Below, in pieces: positions 28,664 through 37,346 of a stretch of 64,000 bases of DNA. The DNA comes from Pseudomonas rhizoryzae. Its GTDB lineage: Bacteria > Pseudomonadota > Gammaproteobacteria > Pseudomonadales > Pseudomonadaceae. Position 1 is the first letter of the stretch; every line of letters starts with the position of its first letter. Location: the NCBI RefSeq assembly GCF_005250615.1, contig NZ_SULM01000008.1, forward strand, positions 62,001-126,000. Direction: 5' to 3'. The notes beneath the pieces were generated by a model, which was given only the letters and a program-made list of their open reading frames with translations, was not told where the DNA came from and did no database searches. Both the position numbers and the translations under genes were made by a program.

Positions 28664-30052
28664 ATGGTCTTCAGCTCCTTCGCCTTCTTGCTGATCTTCC
28701 TGCCGCTCGCCTTCCTGGGCTTTCTCTGGATGCGCCAGCAGCGACGGCAGAGCACGGTGCTCTTTCTGCTGGGCGCCTCCTGGTTGTTCTATGCCGTCTG
28801 GGACTGGCGCTACCTCTTTCTGCTGCTGGTCTCCCTGCTGGTCAATTACGCCTTGGGCGTGCAGGTATGGCGGCACCGTAGCAGGCGTTGGCTGGTAGGG
28901 GCCTTGGCGTTCAACCTCGGACTACTGGCCTACTACAAGTACCTGGGGTTCTTCGCGGGCATGGCGGGGTGGAGTCTGCCCGGCCACTGGGTGCTGCCCC
29001 TGGCGATTTCCTTCTATACCTTCCAGCAGATCGCCTGGCAGGTGGATCTCTATCGCGGACGGCTGGCGGCGCCGGGTCGGCTGTTCGATTTCATGCTATG
29101 CGTGAGTTTCTTTCCGCATTTGATCGCCGGCCCCATCTGTCGTCCAAGCAGCCTGCTGCCACAGATCGAGCGCGGTTTCGCCACTCGGCCCTGGCACTGG
29201 CAGCTGGGGATGACCCTGTTCGTGCTCGGCCTGGCCAAGAAGGTGTTGCTCGCCGATAGCCTGGCCCCCGGAGTGGATGGCCTGTTCGGCTTGACTCAGC
29301 CGACGGCGCCCCAGGTTGTGCTGGCCGCCTTCGGCTATGGCCTGCAACTGTACTTCGACTTCTCCGGCTATGCCGACATGGCGGTGGGGCTGGGGTTGAT
29401 GTTTGGCATCCGCCTGCCCATCAACTTTCGCTCCCCGTATCGCAGTCGTTCGATCATCGAGTTCTGGCGGCGCTGGCACATCTCGCTGTCGCGCTTCTTG
29501 CGCGACTATCTCTACATTCCCCTGGGGGGTAGCCGCCATGGGCGCGGCCGGCAGTGGCTGAGCCTGTTGATCACCATGCTCTTGGGTGGCCTCTGGCACG
29601 GTGCGGGCTGGCAATTCGTCCTGTGGGGCGCCGCCCATGGTGGCATGCTCTGCCTCAATCACGCCTGGCGCTGGCTGTCACCCTGGCGCCTGCCGCCGCC
29701 CCTGGCCTGGGCTCTGACGCTCGTGGCGGTGATGCTAGTGTGGATTCCCTTCCGCGCCATCGACCTCACGCATGCCTTGGCCATGTTCGACGCCCTGACG
29801 CACTGGAGCTGGCCACGTCTGCCCGGCCCGAGTGTGCTGTTGGTCGAAGCCTCCGCGCTGCACCTCGATCAGTCGCTCTGGCTGGCGGCGCCTCTGCTGC
29901 TGGGCGTGTGCGTGGTGGCACCGCGAGCGCTGAATCTTGCCTTGCGGTTGTCACCGTTCTGGCGCGGTCTGGTGTGTGCCCTGCTGCTCCTGATTGTGGC
30001 CAAGGCCATGCTGGCACGCCCTGATCGGGCCTTTCTCTACTTCAACTTCTAG
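28664..30052 (+). CDS. MBOAT family O-acyltransferase (AlgI-like)
   Basis: 462 residues from ATG 28664, chosen because MBOAT proteins begin MVFSSxxFL. About ten membrane segments. The catalytic region shows FWRRWHISLSRFLRDYLYIPLGG near residue 270 and the essential His in LLGGLWHGAGW near residue 305. These enzymes pass acyl (usually acetyl) groups across the inner membrane for O-acylation of exopolysaccharides. The downstream gene encodes an SGNH-like partner, as in alginate AlgI/AlgJ and similar pairs, so acetylation of the surface polysaccharide is the likely role. Confidence 0.88.
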   Translation: MVFSSFAFLLIFLPLAFLGFLWMRQQRRQSTVLFLLGASWLFYAVWDWRYLFLLLVSLLVNYALGVQVWRHRSRRWLVGALAFNLGLLAYYKYLGFFAGMAGWSLPGHWVLPLAISFYTFQQIAWQVDLYRGRLAAPGRLFDFMLCVSFFPHLIAGPICRPSSLLPQIERGFATRPWHWQLGMTLFVLGLAKKVLLADSLAPGVDGLFGLTQPTAPQVVLAAFGYGLQLYFDFSGYADMAVGLGLMFGIRLPINFRSPYRSRSIIEFWRRWHISLSRFLRDYLYIPLGGSRHGRGRQWLSLLITMLLGGLWHGAGWQFVLWGAAHGGMLCLNHAWRWLSPWRLPPPLAWALTLVAVMLVWIPFRAIDLTHALAMFDALTHWSWPRLPGPSVLLVEASALHLDQSLWLAAPLLLGVCVVAPRALNLALRLSPFWRGLVCALLLLIVAKAMLARPDRAFLYFNF

Positions 30053-30060
30053 GGATCATC

Positions 30061-31053
30061 ATGCGCCGTTCCCGTCGCTTCTTCCTGGGGGTGCTGCTTG
30101 GCTGTCTAGGCTTCGGCATGGCCTGGGTGGCCCTGGTCGCGGGCCAGCTCGGCCATCCGTTCGTCAACAACCTCTGGGTAGAGGGGGCCTATGCCAAGAA
30201 GCTGGCCCGGGCTGCCAGCTTGCCGGAGCCCAAGCTTGTGGTGGTCGCCGGGTCAGGCGCCATGTTCGGCATCGATTCAGCGCAGCTCGAGCAGGCCTTC
30301 GGCCGGCCAGTGGTCAATCTCGGGGTCAATGCCGGCATCCTGAGCCCCTATCTGCTGATCTACGCCCGGCAGGCGGTAAAACCAGGCGACTGGGTAGTGC
30401 TGCCACTGGAGTATCCGTTGTACCACGACCGGTTCGAGGTGAATCAGGTTTACCTGGAGTACTGGCTGAGCCATCCGGTCATTTATGGCTTGAATCCCTG
30501 GCGGTTGACCAAGCTTCTGGCGCTGACGCCGCTGGAGCGTGTGGTACAGGGCTATCGAGGCGTGCCTCAAGGTTTTCAGGTGGCCGGCCTCTACGGCGCG
30601 CAACACCTGGATGAGCGGGGCGACCAGACCCTGAGTCGGCGGGAGGAGCGCAGTCCGGACCTTTTCGCGGGCGCTATCCATTCTCCGGTCCAGCATTACG
30701 GCGCCCAGGCGACGGCCCTGAACGGCAGCTGGAAACTCTGGCAGGCCTTTGCACAGGAGGTGGAAAAGGCCGGTGGCTGCGCCGTGTTCGTGCCGCCCGC
30801 AATGCTGGATCGCCAGGCTTATCATGATGACCCGGCCGAACGGGCCTTCTACGAAGGACTACCCGCGGAGGCTCGTGCTCACGGGTTGAATTACCTGGGA
30901 CGACCGCTGGACTTCATGTATCCGACCGATGATTTCTTCGATACCAACTACCACCTGACGGCCGAAGCCCGGCAGCTACATACCGCACGGCTGATCGAGC
31001 TGCTACGGTCTTCTGCAGGGCGCTGTGGCTTCGCCAAGGCTAGTGGAGGCTGA
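30061..31053 (+). CDS. SGNH-hydrolase-like protein, probable partner of the MBOAT acyltransferase
   Basis: 330 residues with an N-terminal hydrophobic anchor (about 7-29: FFLGVLLGCLGFGMAWVAL). SGNH-like motifs: VVVAGSGAMFGID near residue 62 (block I Ser), NLGVNAG near 97, and FDTNYHLTAEA near 300 with the Asp-x3-His pair. It starts 8 bp after the MBOAT gene. By analogy with AlgJ/AlgX- or DltD-type proteins it would transfer acetyl to glycan in the periplasm. The family match is weak, so I leave it unnamed. Its 3' end overlaps the convergent gene by 14 bp. Confidence 0.68.
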   Translation: MRRSRRFFLGVLLGCLGFGMAWVALVAGQLGHPFVNNLWVEGAYAKKLARAASLPEPKLVVVAGSGAMFGIDSAQLEQAFGRPVVNLGVNAGILSPYLLIYARQAVKPGDWVVLPLEYPLYHDRFEVNQVYLEYWLSHPVIYGLNPWRLTKLLALTPLERVVQGYRGVPQGFQVAGLYGAQHLDERGDQTLSRREERSPDLFAGAIHSPVQHYGAQATALNGSWKLWQAFAQEVEKAGGCAVFVPPAMLDRQAYHDDPAERAFYEGLPAEARAHGLNYLGRPLDFMYPTDDFFDTNYHLTAEARQLHTARLIELLRSSAGRCGFAKASGG

Positions 31054-32494
31054 CGGGACCCTTCCAGATCAACAGGAATTTTCCATCGATCTTCTCCTGG
31101 TGTTCGGGTACACCGAGTTGATGAATGGCGTGGATGACCTGCTGTTCGGTATCGCAGATGAGAAAGCTCCCGCCGTTGTGGGCCCAGGCCGGTTTGGATA
31201 GCCAGTCGAAGGGCTTGGCGCCTTCCGCGCCGATGGTGACGGGGGATATTTCGATGTTGGAAACCACGGCGTTGAGGCCGGCATTCCAGAACGTGGCGTA
31301 ACCGTCTTTCAAGTTATTCTCGAGCAAGGCCTGGGCAAGAGGAAAGTTGCGATTGGTTGTCGCGTAGTCCCACTTCGGTACCGCGAGAATGGTGGCTGCG
31401 TAGGCGAGTGCGACGCCGCTACCCAGGGCGACCACACTGCCCTGGGACAGCAGGTGACGACCCAGTACCACGGCGCCGAGGATGAAGACCGGTACCAGAT
31501 AGCGGGTAGTCATCAAATTCACCGGCAGATTACTCAGCACATAGGCGCCCAGCAGAATGGCGGTGCCCAGCAGACAACCCAGGCTCAGCGTGTCCGTTGC
31601 GCGCCGCTGCTTCGCGATCCAGTAAAGCGAGCCGAAGAAACCGAAGGCGACTACCGCATGGAAGACCTTGGTAATTCCGCCACGGGAGAAGATACGCTGA
31701 TCGAAAAACTCGGCGTCGAAATACGCCAGAACGCCTTGCAAGGTCAGCTCCAGGTTCTGCCAAAACGTGGTGTAGCTGGCGAAGCGTAACGGTGGCAAAC
31801 CCGGTGTGGTAAAGCCACCCAAGGTTTTGACGAGCAAGGCCAAGAGTTTGGCCATGAGTACCGCCGCCATACAGCTGGCGATGACCCACCACAACCTTGG
31901 GTTACGACGCACCTTGATCAGGACCGCGGCGCCTAGCGGCAGGAGCAGGACATAGCGAACGATGTCATCACTGAACAGGGCGAGCCCCAGGCACAGTGTG
32001 AGCAGGACGAGGCGCCAGCGACCCTGGTGCTCCTCGTAGGTCTCCACCAGCCACCAGGACAGCAAGGTCACCAGATAGGCGCCCATGTGGATGCAAGGCA
32101 CCAGCAGCAGATTACTGGCGAAAAAGCCGGGTGCGGCGACGATCACCAGGGATGGCAGGCCCGCGAGACCACGCTTGCGAACGATGAGACGCGCCGCAAC
32201 CACGACCACGGCGGCCAACAGCATGCCGGGGACCACATAGGCCCAGCCGAGATGCCAGCCGAAGACTTTGATCAAGACAGCATAGGGCAGGACTTCGGTG
32301 AAGTAGAAGGACACCGTGGAGAGGTTCCAGCCACTTAGCAGCAGGTTGCCGGCCGCGATATCGCGGGCCTCGAGCAGCGCCGAGGCGGCATCGGAGTTGA
32401 GCGGAACCTGAGTCGCGAAGCAGGCATAGACTATGGATAGCGCGATGAAGCCCAGCAGGTACCAAACGTCGCTGCGTTTCAGAAAAACAGGCAT
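31040..32494 (-). CDS. Polytopic membrane protein, putative GT-C (ArnT/PMT-like) glycosyltransferase
   Basis: 484 residues from the ATG at 32494, picked for GAGAGG about 7 nt upstream; two earlier Met codons are possible. About eleven to twelve transmembrane segments. The first periplasmic loop has VPLNSDAASALLEARDIAAGN, whose acidic residue is placed as in GT-C enzymes. The C-terminal ~100 residues are soluble. It lies 41 bp after the WbpY-like gene on the same strand. It may use the lipid-linked sugar made by GtrA/GtrB; this is inference. Confidence 0.68.
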   Translation of the reverse strand: MPVFLKRSDVWYLLGFIALSIVYACFATQVPLNSDAASALLEARDIAAGNLLLSGWNLSTVSFYFTEVLPYAVLIKVFGWHLGWAYVVPGMLLAAVVVVAARLIVRKRGLAGLPSLVIVAAPGFFASNLLLVPCIHMGAYLVTLLSWWLVETYEEHQGRWRLVLLTLCLGLALFSDDIVRYVLLLPLGAAVLIKVRRNPRLWWVIASCMAAVLMAKLLALLVKTLGGFTTPGLPPLRFASYTTFWQNLELTLQGVLAYFDAEFFDQRIFSRGGITKVFHAVVAFGFFGSLYWIAKQRRATDTLSLGCLLGTAILLGAYVLSNLPVNLMTTRYLVPVFILGAVVLGRHLLSQGSVVALGSGVALAYAATILAVPKWDYATTNRNFPLAQALLENNLKDGYATFWNAGLNAVVSNIEISPVTIGAEGAKPFDWLSKPAWAHNGGSFLICDTEQQVIHAIHQLGVPEHQEKIDGKFLLIWKGPVSLH

Positions 32495-32535
32495 CACATC
32501 CTCTCGTATCGGCATTGCCGCTGGTGAGCGGGCAG

Positions 32536-33705
32536 TCAAGACGTGGCCGCGGCAAGGCTGGTAACGAGGTCCTCGGTCCGACTGGCCCAGGTCATTCCCT
32601 GCGTGCGGGTTTTGCCCGCCAAGGTCAGCTGGTGGCGCAGGTCTGTATCCTCAAGCAGACGCTTGAGCCCGGCGGCGATCGACGATTCATCCAGCGGATC
32701 GACCAGTACTGCGGCGTCCCCTGCAACCTCGGGCATCGAACTGACCTTCGAGGTAAGGACTGGGCAGCCGGAGGCCATGGCTTCGGCGATGGGCATGCCG
32801 TAGCCCTCATAGAGAGAGGGATAAGCCAAGAGGGTCGCGTTGGCATAGAGGGCCGGGATATGGCGTTGATCCACATAGCCCAGGAACAGCAACTCACCCG
32901 CGGCTTGCAGCCTGGTCATTAGCTCGGCTAGCTCTGAGTTGTGCCAACCGGGTGCACCGGCCAGGACCAGGGGATAACGCTGGCGTAGCGTCGAGTGCAG
33001 GCTTTCGAAGGCCCTGAGCAATCGAGCGAGATTCTTGCGCGGCTCAAGCGTTGCAACGGAAAGAATGAACTGCGGGGGAAGCCCCAGTTGCTCACGGCAC
33101 TCACGGCGCTGGGTCTCGGTGATGGCGAAGAACTCGGCGGCGATGCCGGGACTTACCAGATCGACCGGTTTTTTCAGCTGAAGGGTATCGACCAGGTCAT
33201 CACGGATGAACTCCGAGATCGTGATCAATCGCCTGGCGGTCGCGATGGTATGGGGGATCAATCGCCGCATTTCGTCGATGCGAGCGGGGGGATGCAGTTC
33301 GGGATGACGAAGGTGCGAAAGGTCATAGAGCGTGGCGACGCTGGGGCCGTCAAAAGGCAGCAGGAAATAGCCTGGCTCCCAATAGATGTAGCCATCCAAC
33401 TGCGCGCCCCAAGAGCGAAAGGCTCTGTTCAAACGCGCCCGATAAAGCCGCCGCAGCCAGGGACGATAGCCGAGCCACCGGCGCAGCCTGCCGTAGCGCA
33501 ATCGAGTGGATGACGGCGCCTCCCCGGTAGCCAGTTGCTTGAGCTTCTCGCGCAAGGCATCGCGATCCATAAGGCCGTTGTCACCATAGGCCTTGATGTC
33601 CTCAATCGCCGGGTGCTCGATGAGCTGTTCCAGCAAATGCAGCGTATAGCGCCCAATGCCGGTCATGGGTGGCTTGAGGACGTTGATGGAGACGAAGACC
33701 TTCAT
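32536..33705 (-). CDS. wbpY: GT4 glycosyltransferase, WbpY-like D-rhamnosyltransferase
   Basis: 389 residues from the ATG at 33705 (MKVFVSINVLKPPMTGIGRYT); the frame extends further upstream without homology. Conserved elements: GIGRYTLHLLEQL, ILSVATLEPRKNLARLLRAF near residue 210, and LLAYPSLYEGYGMPIAEAMASG near 300. This pattern fits the mannosyl/D-rhamnosyltransferases including WbpY, which extends A-band D-rhamnan with alpha-1,3 linkages. It is divergent from the WbpX-like gene across 357 bp. Confidence 0.76.
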   Translation of the reverse strand: MKVFVSINVLKPPMTGIGRYTLHLLEQLIEHPAIEDIKAYGDNGLMDRDALREKLKQLATGEAPSSTRLRYGRLRRWLGYRPWLRRLYRARLNRAFRSWGAQLDGYIYWEPGYFLLPFDGPSVATLYDLSHLRHPELHPPARIDEMRRLIPHTIATARRLITISEFIRDDLVDTLQLKKPVDLVSPGIAAEFFAITETQRRECREQLGLPPQFILSVATLEPRKNLARLLRAFESLHSTLRQRYPLVLAGAPGWHNSELAELMTRLQAAGELLFLGYVDQRHIPALYANATLLAYPSLYEGYGMPIAEAMASGCPVLTSKVSSMPEVAGDAAVLVDPLDESSIAAGLKRLLEDTDLRHQLTLAGKTRTQGMTWASRTEDLVTSLAAATS

Positions 33706-34062
33706 GTTTGCTCGACAGCTTCTGGTTGAACGCAGGCATCGCTGATGAGCAGCGACGTTCGCCAGGATGGCGTGGCCGGCACGTACCGGTGGCCTGGCCC
33801 TCATGCAAAGGCAGGCATTATCCGGGCTGACCACGATTAGTCCACGTCTGGTAGCGGTTTTATGAGCCATCCTAGCGCTGCCGAGACGACCGGACTGGGC
33901 GTCCCGTGCCATGCGCCTTATAATCGCCCGCCAATTTCGTACCTACTGGCCGCAATGCCAGCCATCGCTGCCGCTTCGGTTCGGCGACCATTCATCCGGC
34001 CAGCTATCGGCCCTTCACTGGCGAGCCTGCCCTGCGGGTCTAGCGAGGATTTGCGAGTTGCC
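33706..34062. promoter_or_regulatory. 357-bp divergent intergenic region between wbpY- and wbpX-like genes
   Basis: No gene recognised. The plus-strand frame is open from 33862 in phase with wbpX, but those 67 codons look like random Pro/Ala-rich translation and the family start is at 34063. The region should hold both promoters; no hexamers are convincing. Confidence 0.4.
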
Positions 34063-35457
34063 ATGCGTCTATTGATCGAATGCACCTACGTCTACGAGCA
34101 CCCTTCCGATAATTCGGGTATTCAGCGGGTAGTGCGGAACGTCATCAAGCAGCTTCCGCATCTGGAGCCTTCGGTCGAATGTATCCCTGTGATGATGAAG
34201 CACGATCAGCTTTATCGGGTGAACAGCCTGGAGCCGCTGGAGGTCGATCAGGGACGTATCCGTCGGCGGCACTGGATCGGTCGTCTGGATCGCCTGCAAG
34301 ATCGTTTTTGGCGCTGGCACGACCGGGTCGAACAGAGACTGCCCTTCGCCGAGCGTTCCTTGTTGCTGCGCCGCCTGTGGTACTGGCCGTGCCGCGCGAC
34401 CAGCAAGGTCATCCAGTGGCCACTGAATATGCTGCGCGAGCGGGATTACCGCGCAGGCGAAGAGCCCGAGCGCGCCGTCCCCTTGGACATCGAGCCCGGT
34501 GACCAACTGGTGCTGCTGGATTCGTCATGGCATGCCGATTTCTTCGCCCTTGCCGAATCGCTCAAGGCGCGTGGCGTCGGCATCATTTCGGTGATGTACG
34601 ACCTGATTCCCCTGACGCATCCGCAGTTCTGCGATAACCATCTCGTCAAGGTCTTCGATGAGTGGTTCGATTGGATCGCCCGTACTGCGGATGGCTTCAT
34701 GGCCATCTCCCAGACCATCAGCCAGCAGGTCGAGGCCGAGTTACGCCGGCGTTTGGGGACCGCCGCCGAGCGTCAGTGGCATGGCTACTTCCAGTTGGGT
34801 TCCGAGCTCGATCTGACCAGCAGCGGAGCCGAATGCGATCCTCAGGTCAAAAAGCTGTTCGACGGCGCTGAGCCGGTCTATCTGATGGTCAGTACCATCG
34901 AACCGCGCAAGAATCACAGCTATCTGCTGGATGCCTTCGATCTGCTGTGGGCCAAGGGTGCGAAGGTCAGGCTGTGCATCATTGGCAAGGTCGGCTGGAA
35001 GACCGAAGCGCTGATCGAACGGATCAAGACCCATCCGCAGTATCAGCGGCAGCTGTTCATGTTCAACGGCGCCAACGACACCAGTCTCCAGTACGCCTAT
35101 GCCCATGCCCGCTCGCTGGTCTTTCCTTCCTACGTCGAAGGTTTCGGTCTGCCGCTGGTAGAGGCCATGCAGCGTGGCTTACCGGCGATGGCCAGCGATA
35201 TTCCCGTTTTCCGCGAGGTGGGCGGTGATTTCATGGCCTATTTCGACCTGGACGATCCGGCATCGCTGGCGGCTCAGGTGGAGCGTTACGAATCCGCGGA
35301 TCTCTTTCCGGCCGCTCGTCCGTTGCAGGACTGGTCATGGGTCGGTTGGCATGAGGCTTCCCTGCAACTGGTGGAGCGCACTCGACAGGGCATCCTGCAG
35401 CAACAGCAGCGGCTGGAGACAGATGCCGTCGCCACGCCAGAGATAAGGCAGGCTTAA
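34063..35457 (+). CDS. wbpX: GT4 glycosyltransferase, WbpX-like D-rhamnosyltransferase
   Basis: 464 residues from ATG 34063 (MRLLIECTYVYEHPSDNSGIQ), the characteristic WbpX-type N-terminus and about the length of P. aeruginosa WbpX. GT-B motifs include YLMVSTIEPRKNHSYLLDAF near residue 283 and LVFPSYVEGFGLPLVEAMQRG near 350. In P. aeruginosa WbpX adds the alpha-1,2 D-rhamnose of the A-band trisaccharide repeat. With the WbpY- and WbpZ-like genes all three rhamnosyltransferases are present here, though scattered. Assignment is from recalled family features, not a search. Confidence 0.78.
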   Translation: MRLLIECTYVYEHPSDNSGIQRVVRNVIKQLPHLEPSVECIPVMMKHDQLYRVNSLEPLEVDQGRIRRRHWIGRLDRLQDRFWRWHDRVEQRLPFAERSLLLRRLWYWPCRATSKVIQWPLNMLRERDYRAGEEPERAVPLDIEPGDQLVLLDSSWHADFFALAESLKARGVGIISVMYDLIPLTHPQFCDNHLVKVFDEWFDWIARTADGFMAISQTISQQVEAELRRRLGTAAERQWHGYFQLGSELDLTSSGAECDPQVKKLFDGAEPVYLMVSTIEPRKNHSYLLDAFDLLWAKGAKVRLCIIGKVGWKTEALIERIKTHPQYQRQLFMFNGANDTSLQYAYAHARSLVFPSYVEGFGLPLVEAMQRGLPAMASDIPVFREVGGDFMAYFDLDDPASLAAQVERYESADLFPAARPLQDWSWVGWHEASLQLVERTRQGILQQQQRLETDAVATPEIRQA

Positions 35458-35486
35458 GGCTTCGCCTCCAGTCATCGGGTAGGATC

Positions 35487-35539
35487 GCGGACTCCACGGG
35501 CAAGGGAAACACCCCTCTACAACCTGTGATAGAGTCCGC
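35487..35539. repeat. Spaced 8-bp inverted repeat upstream of the type I secretion operon
   Basis: GCGGACTC at 35487-35494 and GAGTCCGC at 35532-35539, 37 bp apart, ending 43 bp before the ABC transporter start. It could be a looped leader or an operator; nothing else supports either. Confidence 0.3.
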
Positions 35540-35582
35540 ACCCTGCGGTTTCGTTCCCTCTGTTCCTCTCGCTGGTATCTGC

Positions 35583-37346
35583 ATGCAATCCACCCCCAAG
35601 ACAGATCTCGAGCAGGCACTGATCGCCTGCAAGAGCAGCTTTCTGACGGTCGGCTTCTTCAGCCTCTTCATCAATCTGCTGCTGTTGGTCCCGTCCTTCT
35701 ACATGCTCCAGGTGTATGACCGGGTCCTTAGCAGCAGCAGCATCACCACCCTCGTGATGCTCACGCTCATCATGCTGCTGTTGATGGCGACCTACGGTGC
35801 CCTGGAGTGGATTCGCTCACGCATTCTCGTGCGGGTATCGACCCGTCTGGATCTGATGCTCAACGAGCGCCTCTATGACGCCAGTTTCAAGCAGGCACTC
35901 TATACCGGGGGCGTCCATGCCTCGGCCCAGCCGCTCAATGATCTGACCGGCCTGCGCCAATTCCTGACCGGGCAGGGGTTGTTCGCCTTCTTCGATGCGC
36001 CCTGGCTGCCGATCTACATCGCGGTGATGTATTTCTTCCACCCCCTGTTCGGGGTGCTGACCGTGGTCGGCGCCATCCTGCTGGTGATCCTGGCCTATGC
36101 CAACGAGAAGCTCACCGGCAAGCGGCTGGCCGAGGCCAACCAGGAAAACGCCCGCGCGACCCAGTTCACCAGCAAGAGCCTGCGCAACGCCGAAGTCGTG
36201 GCGTCCATGGGGATGCTGCCCAGCCTCTTCAAGCAGTGGCGGCAGCGCAACACCAGCGTTCTGGCCCTGCAGGCACGTGCCAGCGAGCACGGCGGTGCCC
36301 TGAGCAACCTATCCAAGACGATGCGGATGGTGCTGCAGTCGCTGATCCTCGGCCTGGGCGCCTGGTTGGTCATCGACCACCAGATCACCCCGGGTCTGAT
36401 GACCGCCGGCTCCTTGCTGCTGGGTCGGGCGCTGGCACCTATCGATCTGATGATCGGCAGCTGGAAGGGCTTCATCACCGCGCGTGGCCAGTATTCACGG
36501 CTGAACGAGATGATGCGTCAGGTCCCGGCTGAGCCGCCGCGCATGTCCTTGCCGGTTCCGAAAGGCAATATCTCGGTAGAGCAACTGATTCTCACGCCCC
36601 CTGGCGCCTTCCAGCCGGTGCTCAAGGGCATCACCTTCAATGTCACCGCCGGTGCCTCGGTCGGCATCCTGGGCGCTAGTGCGGCCGGTAAATCGACCCT
36701 GGCGCGGGCTCTGCTCGGTATCTGGCCAGCGCAAAGCGGCAAGGTACGGCTGGATGGCGCCGATATCGCCCAATGGAAGCGTGAAGAACTGGGGCCCTAT
36801 ATCGGTTACCTGCCCCAGGACATCGAGTTGTTCGATGGCACCATCAGCGACAATATCGCCCGTTTCGGTCAGGTGGATGCCAAGGCCGTGGTCGAGGCGG
36901 CTGAGCTGGCCGGCGTGCATGACATGATCCTGCGCCTGCCGCAGGGTTACGACACCATGATCGGTGCCAACAGCGGCGCGCTTTCGGGTGGCCAGCGCCA
37001 GCGCATCGGTCTCGCCCGCGCCGTCTATGGCAACCCGCGCCTCGTGGTCCTGGACGAGCCGAACTCCAATCTGGACGAGGCGGGCGAAAAGGCGCTGGGC
37101 GCCGCGCTGCTGCGCTTGAAGCAGACGGGTGCGACCCTCTTCATCGTTACGCACCGGGTCAGCGTGCTGGCCTATGTGGACAACCTCATCGTGATGAACG
37201 AGGGGCAGATCGTCATGTCCGGCCAGCGCGACCAGGTACTGGCGCAACTGCAGGGACGTCCCGCCACGCCACCTGTGGCGGCTGCCGAAACCGAATCCCT
37301 GCCCAAGACTGATGGCGCCGATGAGCAATCGGGAGGTATGGCCTGA
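35583..37346 (+). CDS. Type I secretion system permease/ATPase (PrtD/AprD/RsaD class)
   Basis: 587 residues from ATG 35583 (MQSTPKTDLEQALIACKSSF, the usual PrtD-class opening). The six-helix membrane domain spans about 20-310; the ABC domain has Walker A LGASAAGKST near residue 362, signature LSGGQRQRIGLARA near 470 and Walker B RLVVLDEPNSNLDE. There is no N-terminal C39-like peptidase domain, which fits exporters of serralysins and S-layer proteins rather than bacteriocins or giant adhesins. It overlaps the HlyD-family gene by 1 nt. Likely substrates are the signal-peptide-less proteins at 1781, 8677, 11516, 13991 and 41426. Confidence 0.94.
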   Translation: MQSTPKTDLEQALIACKSSFLTVGFFSLFINLLLLVPSFYMLQVYDRVLSSSSITTLVMLTLIMLLLMATYGALEWIRSRILVRVSTRLDLMLNERLYDASFKQALYTGGVHASAQPLNDLTGLRQFLTGQGLFAFFDAPWLPIYIAVMYFFHPLFGVLTVVGAILLVILAYANEKLTGKRLAEANQENARATQFTSKSLRNAEVVASMGMLPSLFKQWRQRNTSVLALQARASEHGGALSNLSKTMRMVLQSLILGLGAWLVIDHQITPGLMTAGSLLLGRALAPIDLMIGSWKGFITARGQYSRLNEMMRQVPAEPPRMSLPVPKGNISVEQLILTPPGAFQPVLKGITFNVTAGASVGILGASAAGKSTLARALLGIWPAQSGKVRLDGADIAQWKREELGPYIGYLPQDIELFDGTISDNIARFGQVDAKAVVEAAELAGVHDMILRLPQGYDTMIGANSGALSGGQRQRIGLARAVYGNPRLVVLDEPNSNLDEAGEKALGAALLRLKQTGATLFIVTHRVSVLAYVDNLIVMNEGQIVMSGQRDQVLAQLQGRPATPPVAAAETESLPKTDGADEQSGGMA

